A stretch of DNA of 15,093 nucleotides from Planctomycetaceae bacterium (GCA_016795125.1 JAEUIG010000700.1:1-15093), one strand, 5' to 3'. Shown: positions 6,938-14,784, counted from the stretch's first letter. The notes: a model not told the origin generated them from the letters alone. Numbers and translations are program-made.

Positions 6938-9481
6938 GTGGCAATTCTGACGATTGAAAGCGGATCGTTGTCCGGCACCCGGAGGGACGTGGTGCGGGAC
7001 GTCATCGTCCTGGGCCGGGACAATGGCTGCGACATCGTGTTCACCGAGGACACGGTATCTCGCAAGCATGCCCGGATCGTACGCGGCAGCGGCGGTTGCT
7101 ATCTGGAAGATCTCCAGAGCCGCAACGGGACGTTTCTGAACGGCGGCCGCGTGCACGGCCCGGTGCGATTGCGCGACGGAGACAGCGTACAGTTGTACGA
7201 CGTGGCGCTGACGTTCTCGGAAGGCTCGGCGACTCCCGCGAAGTCCACGGGCAGCGGCATCTGGCTGAATGCGCCGGAGACCACCAGCATCGGCCACAGG
7301 ACGATGCATGGCGGAGAGACGGTGGCGGAGATCGACCTGTCGTCGCCGGAAGGTACGTGGGTGAAGGACCGGGCGGACGTGCGGCTGCAGGCGGTTCTGG
7401 ATGTCTCGCGTCACCTGCGGAGCTGGCTCGACCTGCCGGAACTGTATGAGCGGATTCTGGACTGCCTGGTGCGGATTTTTCCGCAGCTGGAACTGGCGTG
7501 CGTGCTGCGGCTGGACCAGGATGGAGGCCGGCTCGTGCTCGACGCCGTGCGCAGTTCCGGCGGTTCCGATCCGCAGACGGCCGGGCCGATCATGCAGTCG
7601 ATCGTCCGCAAGGCATTCATGGATGAAAAGGCGCTGCTCAGCGTGGACGTGGCCCGCGATGCCCGCAGCGTGGCGGGTTCGGTTCACGAGGACGAACATC
7701 GCTGCGTGATGTGTGCGCCGCTGCTCGACTCGCTGCGTGCGCCGCTCGGCGCGCTGTATCTCGACACGGCCGACCTGCTGCAGCCGTTCGGGGTCGCCGA
7801 TCTGGACGTGCTCGCGTGCGTGGCGCTGCTGACCAGCCAGGCGGTCGAGCAGGCGACGCTGCACAACGCGCGCTATCGCGCCGCCGTGAATCTGTCGACC
7901 GACGCGATCATTACGTTTGATGCCGACGGCCGGATGGAGTCGTTCAATCCGGCGGCCATCGACCTGTTCGGATACGACGCGTCAGATATGCGGAACGTGA
8001 ACATCCGCGACCTGACGCCCGCTCTGGCGCCGCTGCTCGCGCCAAGCGATGACGAAGCCGCTGCCGCGTTGCTGTGGACATTCCGCCGGTCAACCGAAGC
8101 GCTGGGGCGACGAGCGGACGGTTCGGCGTTTCCGGTGCGGCTGTCGGTGGGGGAAGTGCGACTGGGAGGGCACCAGTTGTTTACGGCATCGGTCCACGAC
8201 ATCACCGATTCCAAGCGCGTGGAGCAGTCTCTGAAGCGCTCCAAGGACGAGCTGGAGCGGGCGGTGGAGCAGCGGACCGGCTACGTGCGGCTGCAGCAGG
8301 AGATCGCGTCGATTGCCAACGAAGCGGACACGGTGGAGCGCGCGTTTCAATCGGCGTTCGACGAGATCCGGAAAACAACGCACTGGCCTCTTGGACACGT
8401 GTATGTGCGTTCGGAGTCGGATGAGTCGGAGTATGTTGATGCGGGCATCTGGTCGGCGGCCCTGGACGACGACTTTGAGGCGCTGCAGTCGGCGACCCAG
8501 GATTTGAGCTGGGAAGCGGGCGCCGCGGGCCGCACGGCCGTGGGCCGGGTGATTGCGTCGCGGCGGGCCTGCCGCGCGGTTGGTCCGGCCGCACTGGCCG
8601 GCGATCCCCGGGCCGCGCTGCTCGGCGAACTTGGCCTGCAGAACGTGCTGGCGTTTCCGGTGTTCGTCGGCGACGACGTGGCGGCCGTGATGGAATTTTT
8701 CGCGCCGACGGAGGACGTGCCGGACGACGAGCTGATGTCGGTGATGGCGCATGTCGGCATGCAGCTGGGGCGCGTGATGGAGCGGCGGCATCTCCAGAAG
8801 GAACTGGTCGACGCGGTCTGGGACCAGCAGCGGGACTTCGGGCTCGAGCTGCACGATACGATCGGCCAGGAACTGGCCGGCATCGGGATGCTGGCGGACA
8901 GCCTGGCGCGCAAGCTGGCCGAGCAGCAGGCGGCGGAGATGCGGCAGAGCCGCGAACTCGCGGACATGCTGCAGCACGCTAAACAGGGTGTGCGGCGCCT
9001 GGCAAAGGGATTGCTGCCGGTGGAGGTCGACGCCGACGGATTGAAGTCCGCGCTGGAAGAACTCGGCGAGACGACCGAGCAGCGCTGCGGAATTCCCGTG
9101 GACGTCTGGTGCGACGAGCGGCTGCAGCTGGATGACAACATGGTGGCGACGCACCTGTTTCGCATTGCGCAGGAGGCGGTGACGAACGCGGTGCGGCATG
9201 CCGACGCACAGCACCTGGTGCTGAAGTTCGCGCGAAATGAGGCCGGCGACGTGGAGCTGTCGGTGTCGGATGACGGCAGCGGCATGCGGGTGGGCGAGCG
9301 TCGCGAAGGGCGGGGGGTCGGGCTGAAGATCATGAAGTACCGCGCCCAGGTGATTGATGGACATTTCGAAATCAGTTCCGGAGCGGAGGGGGGCACGGTT
9401 GTCGCCTGCCGGCTCCGGCGGAGCAACCACCATGTCAGCGAAAACGGGCGTCGCGCCCGCCAACGTACTCATCGTCGATGA
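6938..9481 (+). CDS. FHA-GAF-PAS-GAF sensor histidine kinase (HisKA_3/NarX-like)
   Basis: This 847-residue soluble sensor kinase has no membrane helix. An FHA domain (about 15-95) shows LGRD at 25-28, SRKH at 41-44 and SRNGTFLNG at 61-69, the residues that bind phosphothreonine in this family. A GAF domain follows (about 149-308, with CAPLL and LGALYLD), then a PAS domain (about 311-423), a short coiled coil (about 423-453) and a second GAF (about 454-615). The dimerization and phosphotransfer module is of the HisKA_3 type, with phosphoacceptor H639 in LELHDTIGQ. The ATPase module (about 735-826) has N750 in the N-box, DDGSG at 778-782 and a GVGL box near 793. It should autophosphorylate and pass phosphate to the regulator encoded next, with which it overlaps by 50 nt. 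The ligands of the GAF and PAS domains are unknown. The GTG start is chosen for its Shine-Dalgarno. Confidence 0.93.
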   Translation: MAILTIESGSLSGTRRDVVRDVIVLGRDNGCDIVFTEDTVSRKHARIVRGSGGCYLEDLQSRNGTFLNGGRVHGPVRLRDGDSVQLYDVALTFSEGSATPAKSTGSGIWLNAPETTSIGHRTMHGGETVAEIDLSSPEGTWVKDRADVRLQAVLDVSRHLRSWLDLPELYERILDCLVRIFPQLELACVLRLDQDGGRLVLDAVRSSGGSDPQTAGPIMQSIVRKAFMDEKALLSVDVARDARSVAGSVHEDEHRCVMCAPLLDSLRAPLGALYLDTADLLQPFGVADLDVLACVALLTSQAVEQATLHNARYRAAVNLSTDAIITFDADGRMESFNPAAIDLFGYDASDMRNVNIRDLTPALAPLLAPSDDEAAAALLWTFRRSTEALGRRADGSAFPVRLSVGEVRLGGHQLFTASVHDITDSKRVEQSLKRSKDELERAVEQRTGYVRLQQEIASIANEADTVERAFQSAFDEIRKTTHWPLGHVYVRSESDESEYVDAGIWSAALDDDFEALQSATQDLSWEAGAAGRTAVGRVIASRRACRAVGPAALAGDPRAALLGELGLQNVLAFPVFVGDDVAAVMEFFAPTEDVPDDELMSVMAHVGMQLGRVMERRHLQKELVDAVWDQQRDFGLELHDTIGQELAGIGMLADSLARKLAEQQAAEMRQSRELADMLQHAKQGVRRLAKGLLPVEVDADGLKSALEELGETTEQRCGIPVDVWCDERLQLDDNMVATHLFRIAQEAVTNAVRHADAQHLVLKFARNEAGDVELSVSDDGSGMRVGERREGRGVGLKIMKYRAQVIDGHFEISSGAEGGTVVACRLRRSNHHVSENGRRARQRTHRR
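9420..9423 (+). promoter_or_regulatory. Shine-Dalgarno GGAG for the response regulator
   Basis: GGAG lies eight bases upstream of the ATG at 9432, inside the 3' end of the kinase gene. It supports this start rather than in-frame ATGs further upstream (9354 and 9357), which would add a tail absent from NarL-family receivers. Confidence 0.65.
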
Positions 9482-10127
9482 CCACGCCTTCCTGCGGCGG
9501 GGACTGGCGCAGATCATCGAGGACCTGCCGGAAGTCGTCGTCTGCGGTGAAGCGGCCGGCGTCGCCGAGACGCTGGAGCAGATCGGGAACTGCCATCCCG
9601 ACATCGTCGTCGTGGACATCTCGCTGGCCGACGGCAACGGCCTCGAGCTGACGAAGGAGATCAAGTCGACCTGGCCGGACATCAAGGTGCTGGTCTCGTC
9701 GATGCACGATGAAGCCCTGTTTGCGGAGCGCGCGCTGCGCGCCGGCGCCCTCGGTTATGTCAGCAAGTCGGACAACGTCGACGCGTTCATCGCCGCGCTG
9801 CGCCGCGTCTGCCAGGGGCAGGTGTATCTCAGCCCGCGAATGACGAACCGGCTGCTGACTCGCGTCGTTGCCGGCGGATCGGAACCGTCCCGCTCTCCGC
9901 TGGAGACTCTGTCCGATCGCGAACTGGAGGTATTCGAGCTGATCGGGCGCGGGATGAGCACCAAGCAGATCGCCGGCCACCTGGACATCAGCCGCAAGAC
10001 TGTCGAGACATACCGCGAACACATCAAGAGCAAGCTCAACCTGCGGAACGGGACGGAACTGACCCGCCATGCGGTGCAATGGGTGCTGGAGCGCTCCGGC
10101 ACCGAAGTCACGGCCGAAGTGTCGTGA
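9432..10127 (+). CDS. LuxR/NarL-family response regulator
   Basis: The 231-residue protein has a CheY-like receiver (about 11-128) and a LuxR-type DNA-binding domain (about 157-220). Key receiver residues are present: acidic D16 and D17 (VDDH), phosphoacceptor D62 (VVVDIS), S90 in LVSSM and K112 in YVSKSD. The output domain shows LSDRELEVFELIGRG followed by the recognition-helix region SRKTVETYREHIKSKL. Its gene overlaps the 3' end of the histidine kinase by 50 nt in another frame, so the two are translationally linked and almost certainly cognate. Phosphorylation should promote dimerization and DNA binding to activate or repress target genes, which are not identifiable here. A plausible target is its own operon or the downstream phosphorylase gene, but no binding site is evident. 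Confidence 0.95.
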   Translation: MSAKTGVAPANVLIVDDHAFLRRGLAQIIEDLPEVVVCGEAAGVAETLEQIGNCHPDIVVVDISLADGNGLELTKEIKSTWPDIKVLVSSMHDEALFAERALRAGALGYVSKSDNVDAFIAALRRVCQGQVYLSPRMTNRLLTRVVAGGSEPSRSPLETLSDRELEVFELIGRGMSTKQIAGHLDISRKTVETYREHIKSKLNLRNGTELTRHAVQWVLERSGTEVTAEVS

Positions 10128-10203
10128 GGTGAAGGCGAGGCGTCGCTCGACGCGCTCCACTCCCTTCCCCAAGCAGCGGTGCGAGGGCGTCAGGTTGCAC
10201 CGA

Positions 10204-10253
10204 TTGACCGGGGGTATCGCTCCGTTCGACTGGAGGCGAGCTGCGACCCGGCC
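10204..10253 (-). repeat. Dispersed palindromic repeat, copy B (inverted relative to copy A)
   Basis: TGACCGGGGGTATCGCTCC at 10205-10223 is the exact reverse complement of 6331-6349. The rest matches copy A more loosely: GGCGAG near 10234-10239 and CCGGC at 10249-10253 correspond to the other arm. It lies about 80 bp past the response regulator stop. Together with copy A it brackets the two-component genes in opposite orientation. Its imperfect hairpin has no T-tract. Confidence 0.75.
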
Positions 10254-10302
10254 GAGGACTGCGTTTTCGGGTTCCCGGTACCGGCGGGGGGTGGTCGTCG
10301 GC

Positions 10303-10308
10303 TATACT
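10303..10308 (+). promoter_or_regulatory. Possible -10 element TATACT for the glucan phosphorylase gene
   Basis: TATACT stands out from a GC-rich background and sits 46 bases before the ATG, which would give a leader of about 40 nt. No good -35 hexamer lies 16-18 bases upstream, so this is a candidate only. Confidence 0.4.
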
Positions 10309-10354
10309 TCCGGTCGCGCTTCGATCGTAGCTCCAGGAAGTGAAACGTCGATTC

Positions 10355-12502
10355 ATGCCTCAGTCCAAGACCATCCACGACAAACTCTCGGAACTTGCGA
10401 ACAACCTCTGGTGGAGCTGGCAGCCCGAGGTCACGATGATCTACCGCGAGATCGATCCGACGCGCTGGTCGGAACTCTCGCACAACCCGGTGCTGCTGCT
10501 GCGGGAGTACGGTCCGGAGAAGCTCGAAGCGCGGGCCCGCGAACTCGTGCTGCATTCGCGCATCAACGGCGCCTATCGTCGCTGGCAGGAGTACATGCAG
10601 TCGACCGATACCTGGGGCGACGTGCATGCCGCCGTGCTGGGATATCGCCCGGCCGCCTATTTCTCGGCCGAGTTTGGACTGCACGAGTCGCTGCGGATTT
10701 ACTCCGGCGGCCTGGGCATCCTCGCCGGCGACCATCTGAAAAGCGCATCGGACCTGGGAATTCCGCTGGTCGGCGTGGGACTGTTTTATCACGAGGGATA
10801 CTTCTCGCAGTACATCGATCAGGACGGGTGGCAGAAGGAAGACTACACCTTCGCCGAGCCGTCGCATCTGCCCCTGCGCGAGGCGGTGGGCGCCGACGGA
10901 ACGCCGGTCGTGATCACGGTCGACACGCGCCGCGGACGGATTCACGCGCGGGTCTGGCGGATCGACGTCGGCCGGGTGCCGCTGTACCTGCTCGATACGA
11001 ACATCGCCGCCAACTCGGAGGAAGACCGCAAGCTCACGGCGCGGCTGTACGGCGGCGATCAGCGGACACGCATTCGCCAGGAGTTGATCCTGGGCGTTGG
11101 CGGCGTCCGGGCGCTCGCGGCGCTTGGCATCAATCCCCGCCTGATTCACATGAACGAGGGGCATTCCGCGTTCGCCCCGCTGGAGATCATCCGGCAGCGG
11201 ATGAAGCACGACGGCATGTCGTTCGACGACTCGCTCCGCGAGACTTCGGCGGCGGGGGTGTTCACGACGCACACGCCGGTTCCGGCCGGGCACGACCGCT
11301 TCGACGGCGGGCTGATCGAGGAGCACCTGGGACCGCAGGCGGATGACCTGGGATTGAGCCTTGACACGTTCATGGGACTGGGGCGGGTCGATCCGCACAA
11401 TCCGAGCGAGCCGTTCTGCATGACGGTGCTGGCGTTCAAGACCAGCCGCCGCGCGAACGCGGTGTCCAACCTGCACGGCGTCGTGAGCCGGCGGATGTGG
11501 CACAGCCTGTGGCCGTATCGCAGCGAGGAAGAAATCCCGATCGGTCACATCACCAACGGGGTGCACGTACCGACGTGGCTCGCGCCGCAGATTCGGCAGT
11601 TATACGACCGTGTGCTGCCGAACAACTGGTTCTTGCGAACCGGCGAACCAGACGTCTGGTCCGGCTTCGAGCACGTCACGGCCGGGGAGCTGTGGGAGAC
11701 GCACCAGTCGCTGAAGTCCCGGCTGATCGTGTACTCCCGCAACCGGCTGGTGAAGGCGGCCCAGAAACGCGGCTCCACGGACGAGGAACTGCAGCAGCTG
11801 CAGAACGTGCTCGATCCGCGCGTGCTCCTGATCGGCTTTGCGCGGCGGTTTGCGCCGTACAAGCGGGCTGATCTCGTGCTCAGGGACCTGGAGCGATTCC
11901 GCCAGATCATTGAATCTTCCGAGCATCCGGTGCATTTCGTGTTTGCCGGCAAGGCGCATCCGGCCGACGATCACGGCAAGGCGATCATGCAGCGGATCAT
12001 CCGGCTGACCAGCGAGCCGCCGTTCCGCGGCCGCATGGTGTTCCTGGACGATTACGACATCAACCTGGCGCGGCACCTGGTGCAGGGAGTCGACGTGTGG
12101 CTCAACAACCCGCGACGGCCGCTGGAAGCGTCCGGCACCAGCGGGCAGAAAGTCGTGCTCAACGGCGGACTCAACCTGTCGATTCTCGACGGCTGGTGGG
12201 CGGAAGCCTTCGACGGACATAACGGCTTCGGCATCGGCACCGGGCTGATCCATTCGAACCAGGACATCCAGGACAACCGCGACGCCGAAGCGCTGATGCA
12301 GGTGCTCAACAATGAAGTCATTCCGCTGTACTACGAGCGCGACAAGGACGACGTTCCTCAGGGCTGGATTCGCCGGATGAAGCGTGCGGTGCGGACGCTG
12401 GGGTGGCGGTTCAATGCGGACCGGATGGTGATGGACTACGTCCGCGAATGCTACATCCCGGCGGCCGGCAGCCTGTCCTGCGATATGACGATCATGCCGT
12501 AG
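10355..12502 (+). CDS. glgP: Alpha-glucan (glycogen/maltodextrin) phosphorylase
   Basis: This 715-residue GT35 phosphorylase cleaves alpha-1,4-glucans with phosphate to release glucose 1-phosphate, in the cytoplasm. The N-terminus (about 5-115) matches the DUF3417 region of the compact bacterial subfamily, including NNLWWSWQPE and YFSAEFGLHESL. The catalytic core shows MNEGHSAF (266-273), TTHTPVPAGHDRF (304-316) and GFARRFAPYKRADL (494-507). The cofactor motif EASGTSGQK (591-599) has K599 as the pyridoxal-phosphate lysine. The protein is shorter than the roughly 800-850 residues of E. coli or mycobacterial enzymes but complete at both ends. The ATG at 10355 is preferred over an in-frame GTG at 10340; an AGGAAG lies 14 bases upstream of the ATG, longer than ideal. 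No other glycogen genes are nearby. The next gene makes a precursor of its cofactor. Confidence 0.94.
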   Translation: MPQSKTIHDKLSELANNLWWSWQPEVTMIYREIDPTRWSELSHNPVLLLREYGPEKLEARARELVLHSRINGAYRRWQEYMQSTDTWGDVHAAVLGYRPAAYFSAEFGLHESLRIYSGGLGILAGDHLKSASDLGIPLVGVGLFYHEGYFSQYIDQDGWQKEDYTFAEPSHLPLREAVGADGTPVVITVDTRRGRIHARVWRIDVGRVPLYLLDTNIAANSEEDRKLTARLYGGDQRTRIRQELILGVGGVRALAALGINPRLIHMNEGHSAFAPLEIIRQRMKHDGMSFDDSLRETSAAGVFTTHTPVPAGHDRFDGGLIEEHLGPQADDLGLSLDTFMGLGRVDPHNPSEPFCMTVLAFKTSRRANAVSNLHGVVSRRMWHSLWPYRSEEEIPIGHITNGVHVPTWLAPQIRQLYDRVLPNNWFLRTGEPDVWSGFEHVTAGELWETHQSLKSRLIVYSRNRLVKAAQKRGSTDEELQQLQNVLDPRVLLIGFARRFAPYKRADLVLRDLERFRQIIESSEHPVHFVFAGKAHPADDHGKAIMQRIIRLTSEPPFRGRMVFLDDYDINLARHLVQGVDVWLNNPRRPLEASGTSGQKVVLNGGLNLSILDGWWAEAFDGHNGFGIGTGLIHSNQDIQDNRDAEALMQVLNNEVIPLYYERDKDDVPQGWIRRMKRAVRTLGWRFNADRMVMDYVRECYIPAAGSLSCDMTIMP

Positions 12503-12512
12503 ACAGGAGCGG

Positions 12513-12587
12513 GCGCCACTGGCTTTGCCAGTGCCGACTTGAAGACGCCGGCAACTCCTGGTTCGCACTGGCGGAGCCAGTGGCACC
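12513..12587 (+). repeat. Double-hairpin intergenic repeat, copy 1
   Basis: Two arms, GCCACTGGCTTTGCCAGTGC (12515-12534) and GCACTGGCGGAGCCAGTGGC (12565-12584), are each a self-complementary stem-loop on CACTGGC/GCCAGTG. They are also inverted copies of each other around a 30-nt unique spacer. The element lies 10 bp after the glgP stop and ends about 40 bp before pdxA. A second copy follows pdxA. Confidence 0.9.
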
Positions 12588-12626
12588 CACGGCAGTCAGG
12601 GTGATTTCTGATTGCGGATTGGAATC

Positions 12627-13679
12627 GTGCGAACCGCGTCTGCTGACAAAACCTCAACTCTGCCGCCGAAGCTGGCGATCACGGTCGGCGATGTCGCCGG
12701 CGTCGGGCCGGAAGTGATTGTGCGGGCGCTTGCCGACGAGCCGACCCGCAGCCGCGTCACCCCCGTCGTTTTCGGCCCGATCGATGCGCTGGAGCGTGCG
12801 GCGCGGCTGGTCGGGTCGCCGCTGCGGTTTCGGCGAGTGTCGGATGCGTCGGTCGCGCCGGCTGACGCCGTGCCGTGCATCGATGCGACCGGGATTGATG
12901 CGGCATCCATTGCGCCGGGGACGGTCGATCCGCGCGCCGGCGAAATCGCCTACCGTTCGCTGCGGGCAGCGATCGACGCGGCGCTATCCGGCGAGGTTGA
13001 CGGCATCGTCACGGCTCCATTGAACAAGCTCGCGCTGCATCAAGCCGGGCATGATGTGCCGGGACACACCGAGATTCTGGCCGAGGCGTGCGGCGTCCGT
13101 GATGTGGCGATGATGCTGTACCTGCCCGCCGGCCCGACGGTGAAATCACCGTACGGACTGGGGGTGGCGCATGTCACTCTGCACACGTCGATTGCCAGCG
13201 TCCCGGGACTGCTGACCGAGGGAGCGATCGCATCGACGACGCGGCTCGTCGACGGCTTCATGCGGCAGATGGGTTGCATCGCCCCGCGGATCGGCGTGTG
13301 TGCGCTCAATCCTCACGCCGGGGAAGGAGGGCTATTCGGCGATGAAGAACAGCGGATCATCGCTCCGGCCGTCCTCACGCTGCAGCAGGCGCAGGTCGAT
13401 GCCCGCGGTCCGTATCCGGCCGACACGCTGATGTCGCGGGCGATCGCCGGAGAGTTCGACGGCGTGGCGGCGATGTACCACGACCAGGGGCACATCGCGA
13501 TCAAGCTGATTGCGTTTCACAGCGCGGTGAACGTCACACTGGGGCTGCCGATCATCCGCACCAGCCCGACGCAAGGGACGGCGTTTGACATCGCGTGGCG
13601 CGGGATCGCGAATCCGAGCGGGATGATTTCGGCGATCAACGTGGCGGTTCAGCTGGTCGCTCATCGAAATCGCACATAG
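12627..13679 (+). CDS. pdxA: 4-hydroxythreonine-4-phosphate dehydrogenase
   Basis: PdxA oxidizes 4-phosphohydroxy-L-threonine with NAD(P)+; decarboxylation of the product gives 3-amino-2-oxopropyl phosphate, which PdxJ turns into pyridoxine 5'-phosphate. The 350-residue protein has the family's usual length and motifs: GDVAGVGPEV (21-30), GIVTAPLNK (126-134), H147 in PGHTE, H230 in NPHAGEGG, H285 in MYHDQGH and TSPTQGTAFDIA (312-323). The three histidines correspond to the divalent-metal ligands of the E. coli enzyme. The start is uncertain. GTG at 12627 is used here; an in-frame TTG at 12612 would add five residues, and neither has a strong ribosome site. The gene follows glgP by 124 bp and is flanked on both sides by the double-hairpin repeat. 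No other pdx gene is in view. Confidence 0.93.
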   Translation: MRTASADKTSTLPPKLAITVGDVAGVGPEVIVRALADEPTRSRVTPVVFGPIDALERAARLVGSPLRFRRVSDASVAPADAVPCIDATGIDAASIAPGTVDPRAGEIAYRSLRAAIDAALSGEVDGIVTAPLNKLALHQAGHDVPGHTEILAEACGVRDVAMMLYLPAGPTVKSPYGLGVAHVTLHTSIASVPGLLTEGAIASTTRLVDGFMRQMGCIAPRIGVCALNPHAGEGGLFGDEEQRIIAPAVLTLQQAQVDARGPYPADTLMSRAIAGEFDGVAAMYHDQGHIAIKLIAFHSAVNVTLGLPIIRTSPTQGTAFDIAWRGIANPSGMISAINVAVQLVAHRNRT

Positions 13680-13685
13680 ATCTCA

Positions 13686-13761
13686 GGGTGCCACTGGCTA
13701 CGCCAGTGCGAGCTCAATTCGGAGTCCAACGTGGAGCACACTGGCGGAGCCAGTGGCACCC
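13686..13761 (+). repeat. Double-hairpin intergenic repeat, copy 2
   Basis: Arms at 13690-13709 (GCCACTGGCTACGCCAGTGC) and 13739-13757 (CACTGGCGGAGCCAGTGGC) repeat the design of copy 1, with outer ends extended to GGGTGCC/GGCACCC. The spacer differs from copy 1, so the arms are conserved and the middle is not. It lies between the convergent 3' ends of pdxA and the isomerase gene, where it could block read-through in both directions, although no T-tract follows the stems. Confidence 0.9.
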
Positions 13762-13799
13762 CAACCCAGGTTTGCAGACGGAATACTGGTCGCAGTCAC

Positions 13800-14717
13800 T
13801 CAGTTGGGCGCGGGCGCCTCGACGTTGATGCGGGCGGTTTGTCGCGCAGCGGCGACCTGTTCGTTCCAGATTTCCCGCGTGCGCTGGTCCCAGACTTCTT
13901 CGCGGACGTCCTCAAGGCTGTAGTCGCCCGGTTTGCGATCGGTGACCTGCAGCAGGTGCACGCCGAATGGGGAACGGATGACCTCGCTGATGCCGTCCGG
14001 CGGCAGTGCGAAGGCGGCCGAAGACAGGACCGGAGGCAGCCGCCCGCGGAAGGCGAAGAAACCCAGGTCGCCCCCCTGCTTGGCGCTGGGGCTTGTCGAA
14101 TACTGCCGCGCCGCATCCTCAAACGAGACGGACTTGTTGAGAATCGACTGACGTATCTCCTCCAGCCTGGTCGCGGCGGCTTCCCAGTCGGCGTCGGCGG
14201 CGGTGGCCGGGACGGAAAGCACGATCTGCCGGGCGCGAACCTGCGTGCCGTCGAACTCGGCGCGGTGGATTTCGAAGTAATCGCGCAGCTGTTGATCGGT
14301 CACGGTGCGGCGGACGTACGCCTTCCACCGGAGCGGCTGCGCGAGAGCCGCCTTCAGTGATTGTTCGGTGAGTCCGAGTTTGGCGATGACCTCGGCAAAA
14401 GAATCGGAATTGTCCTCGACGGCGCGCTTGAGCAGCTCGACTTGGGCAGTGAGCTCCGATTCGGGGACGGGCGCCTTGCGATCGTCGAGGAAGGCCGCGA
14501 TCAGTCGGCGGTCGATGAGGTCTTTGAGCACGGCGTCGCGATGGGCGGCCTGCTCTTCGGGCGGAATCCGGCGGATGAGGCACTCGGCGTCGAGATCGGC
14601 CTGGGTGATCTTGTCGCCGTCCACGGTGGCGACGGTCACGGCCGGTGGGGGGGCCGCAGCGGCCAGTCCGGTCAGACCGATCAGCATGCCGAATGCCATT
14701 CCATAGCGTGTGAGCAC
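13800..14717 (-). CDS. Exported SurA/PrsA-like parvulin-type peptidyl-prolyl isomerase
   Basis: This 305-residue protein starts with a signal peptide: short basic start, hydrophobic core GMAFGMLIGLTGLAAAA, probable cleavage near residue 22. A SurA-N-like helical chaperone region follows (about 28-155, beginning VATVDGDKITQADLD), then a rotamase domain (about 160-260) with QYSTSPSAKQGGDLGFF and FGVHLLQVTDR, and a helical tail. It should assist folding of exported proteins in the periplasm. One conserved parvulin histidine, usually in the sequence RARHIL, is a glutamine here (Q164 in RARQIVL), while H254 is kept. Isomerase activity may therefore be weak and chaperone function dominant. The GTG at 14717 is chosen because AAGGAG lies six bases upstream; the open frame continues 65 codons further but without signal-like sequence. 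It is transcribed convergently with pdxA. Confidence 0.9.
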   Translation of the reverse strand: MLTRYGMAFGMLIGLTGLAAAAPPPAVTVATVDGDKITQADLDAECLIRRIPPEEQAAHRDAVLKDLIDRRLIAAFLDDRKAPVPESELTAQVELLKRAVEDNSDSFAEVIAKLGLTEQSLKAALAQPLRWKAYVRRTVTDQQLRDYFEIHRAEFDGTQVRARQIVLSVPATAADADWEAAATRLEEIRQSILNKSVSFEDAARQYSTSPSAKQGGDLGFFAFRGRLPPVLSSAAFALPPDGISEVIRSPFGVHLLQVTDRKPGDYSLEDVREEVWDQRTREIWNEQVAAARQTARINVEAPAPN

Positions 14718-14723
14718 GAGAGT

Positions 14724-14729
14724 CTCCTT
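14724..14729 (-). promoter_or_regulatory. Shine-Dalgarno AAGGAG deciding the isomerase start
   Basis: On the minus strand AAGGAG precedes the GTG at 14717 by six bases. This is among the best ribosome sites in the window and places the start directly before a signal peptide. Confidence 0.85.
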
Positions 14730-14754
14730 CCTGTCGATAGACCAGTCGAGTTCG

Positions 14755-14784
14755 ATCATAGGAAATACGATCGGGAATGTTGAA
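14755..14784 (-). promoter_or_regulatory. Possible sigma-70-like promoter of the isomerase gene
   Basis: On the minus strand TTCAAC (14779-14784) and TATGAT (14755-14760) are separated by 18 bases. The implied transcript would start near 14748, about 30 bases before the GTG. The -35 match is only moderate. Confidence 0.45.

Noticed and set aside
8090..9685. Minus-strand open frame of 531 codons opposite the histidine kinase and regulator.
   Set aside because: It mirrors conserved sense domains and carries no recognisable motif or ribosome site; it is a by-product of high third-position GC.
10190..11566. Minus-strand open frame of 458 codons opposite glgP.
   Set aside because: It lies antisense to a clearly conserved enzyme, and its translation shows no domain-like pattern.
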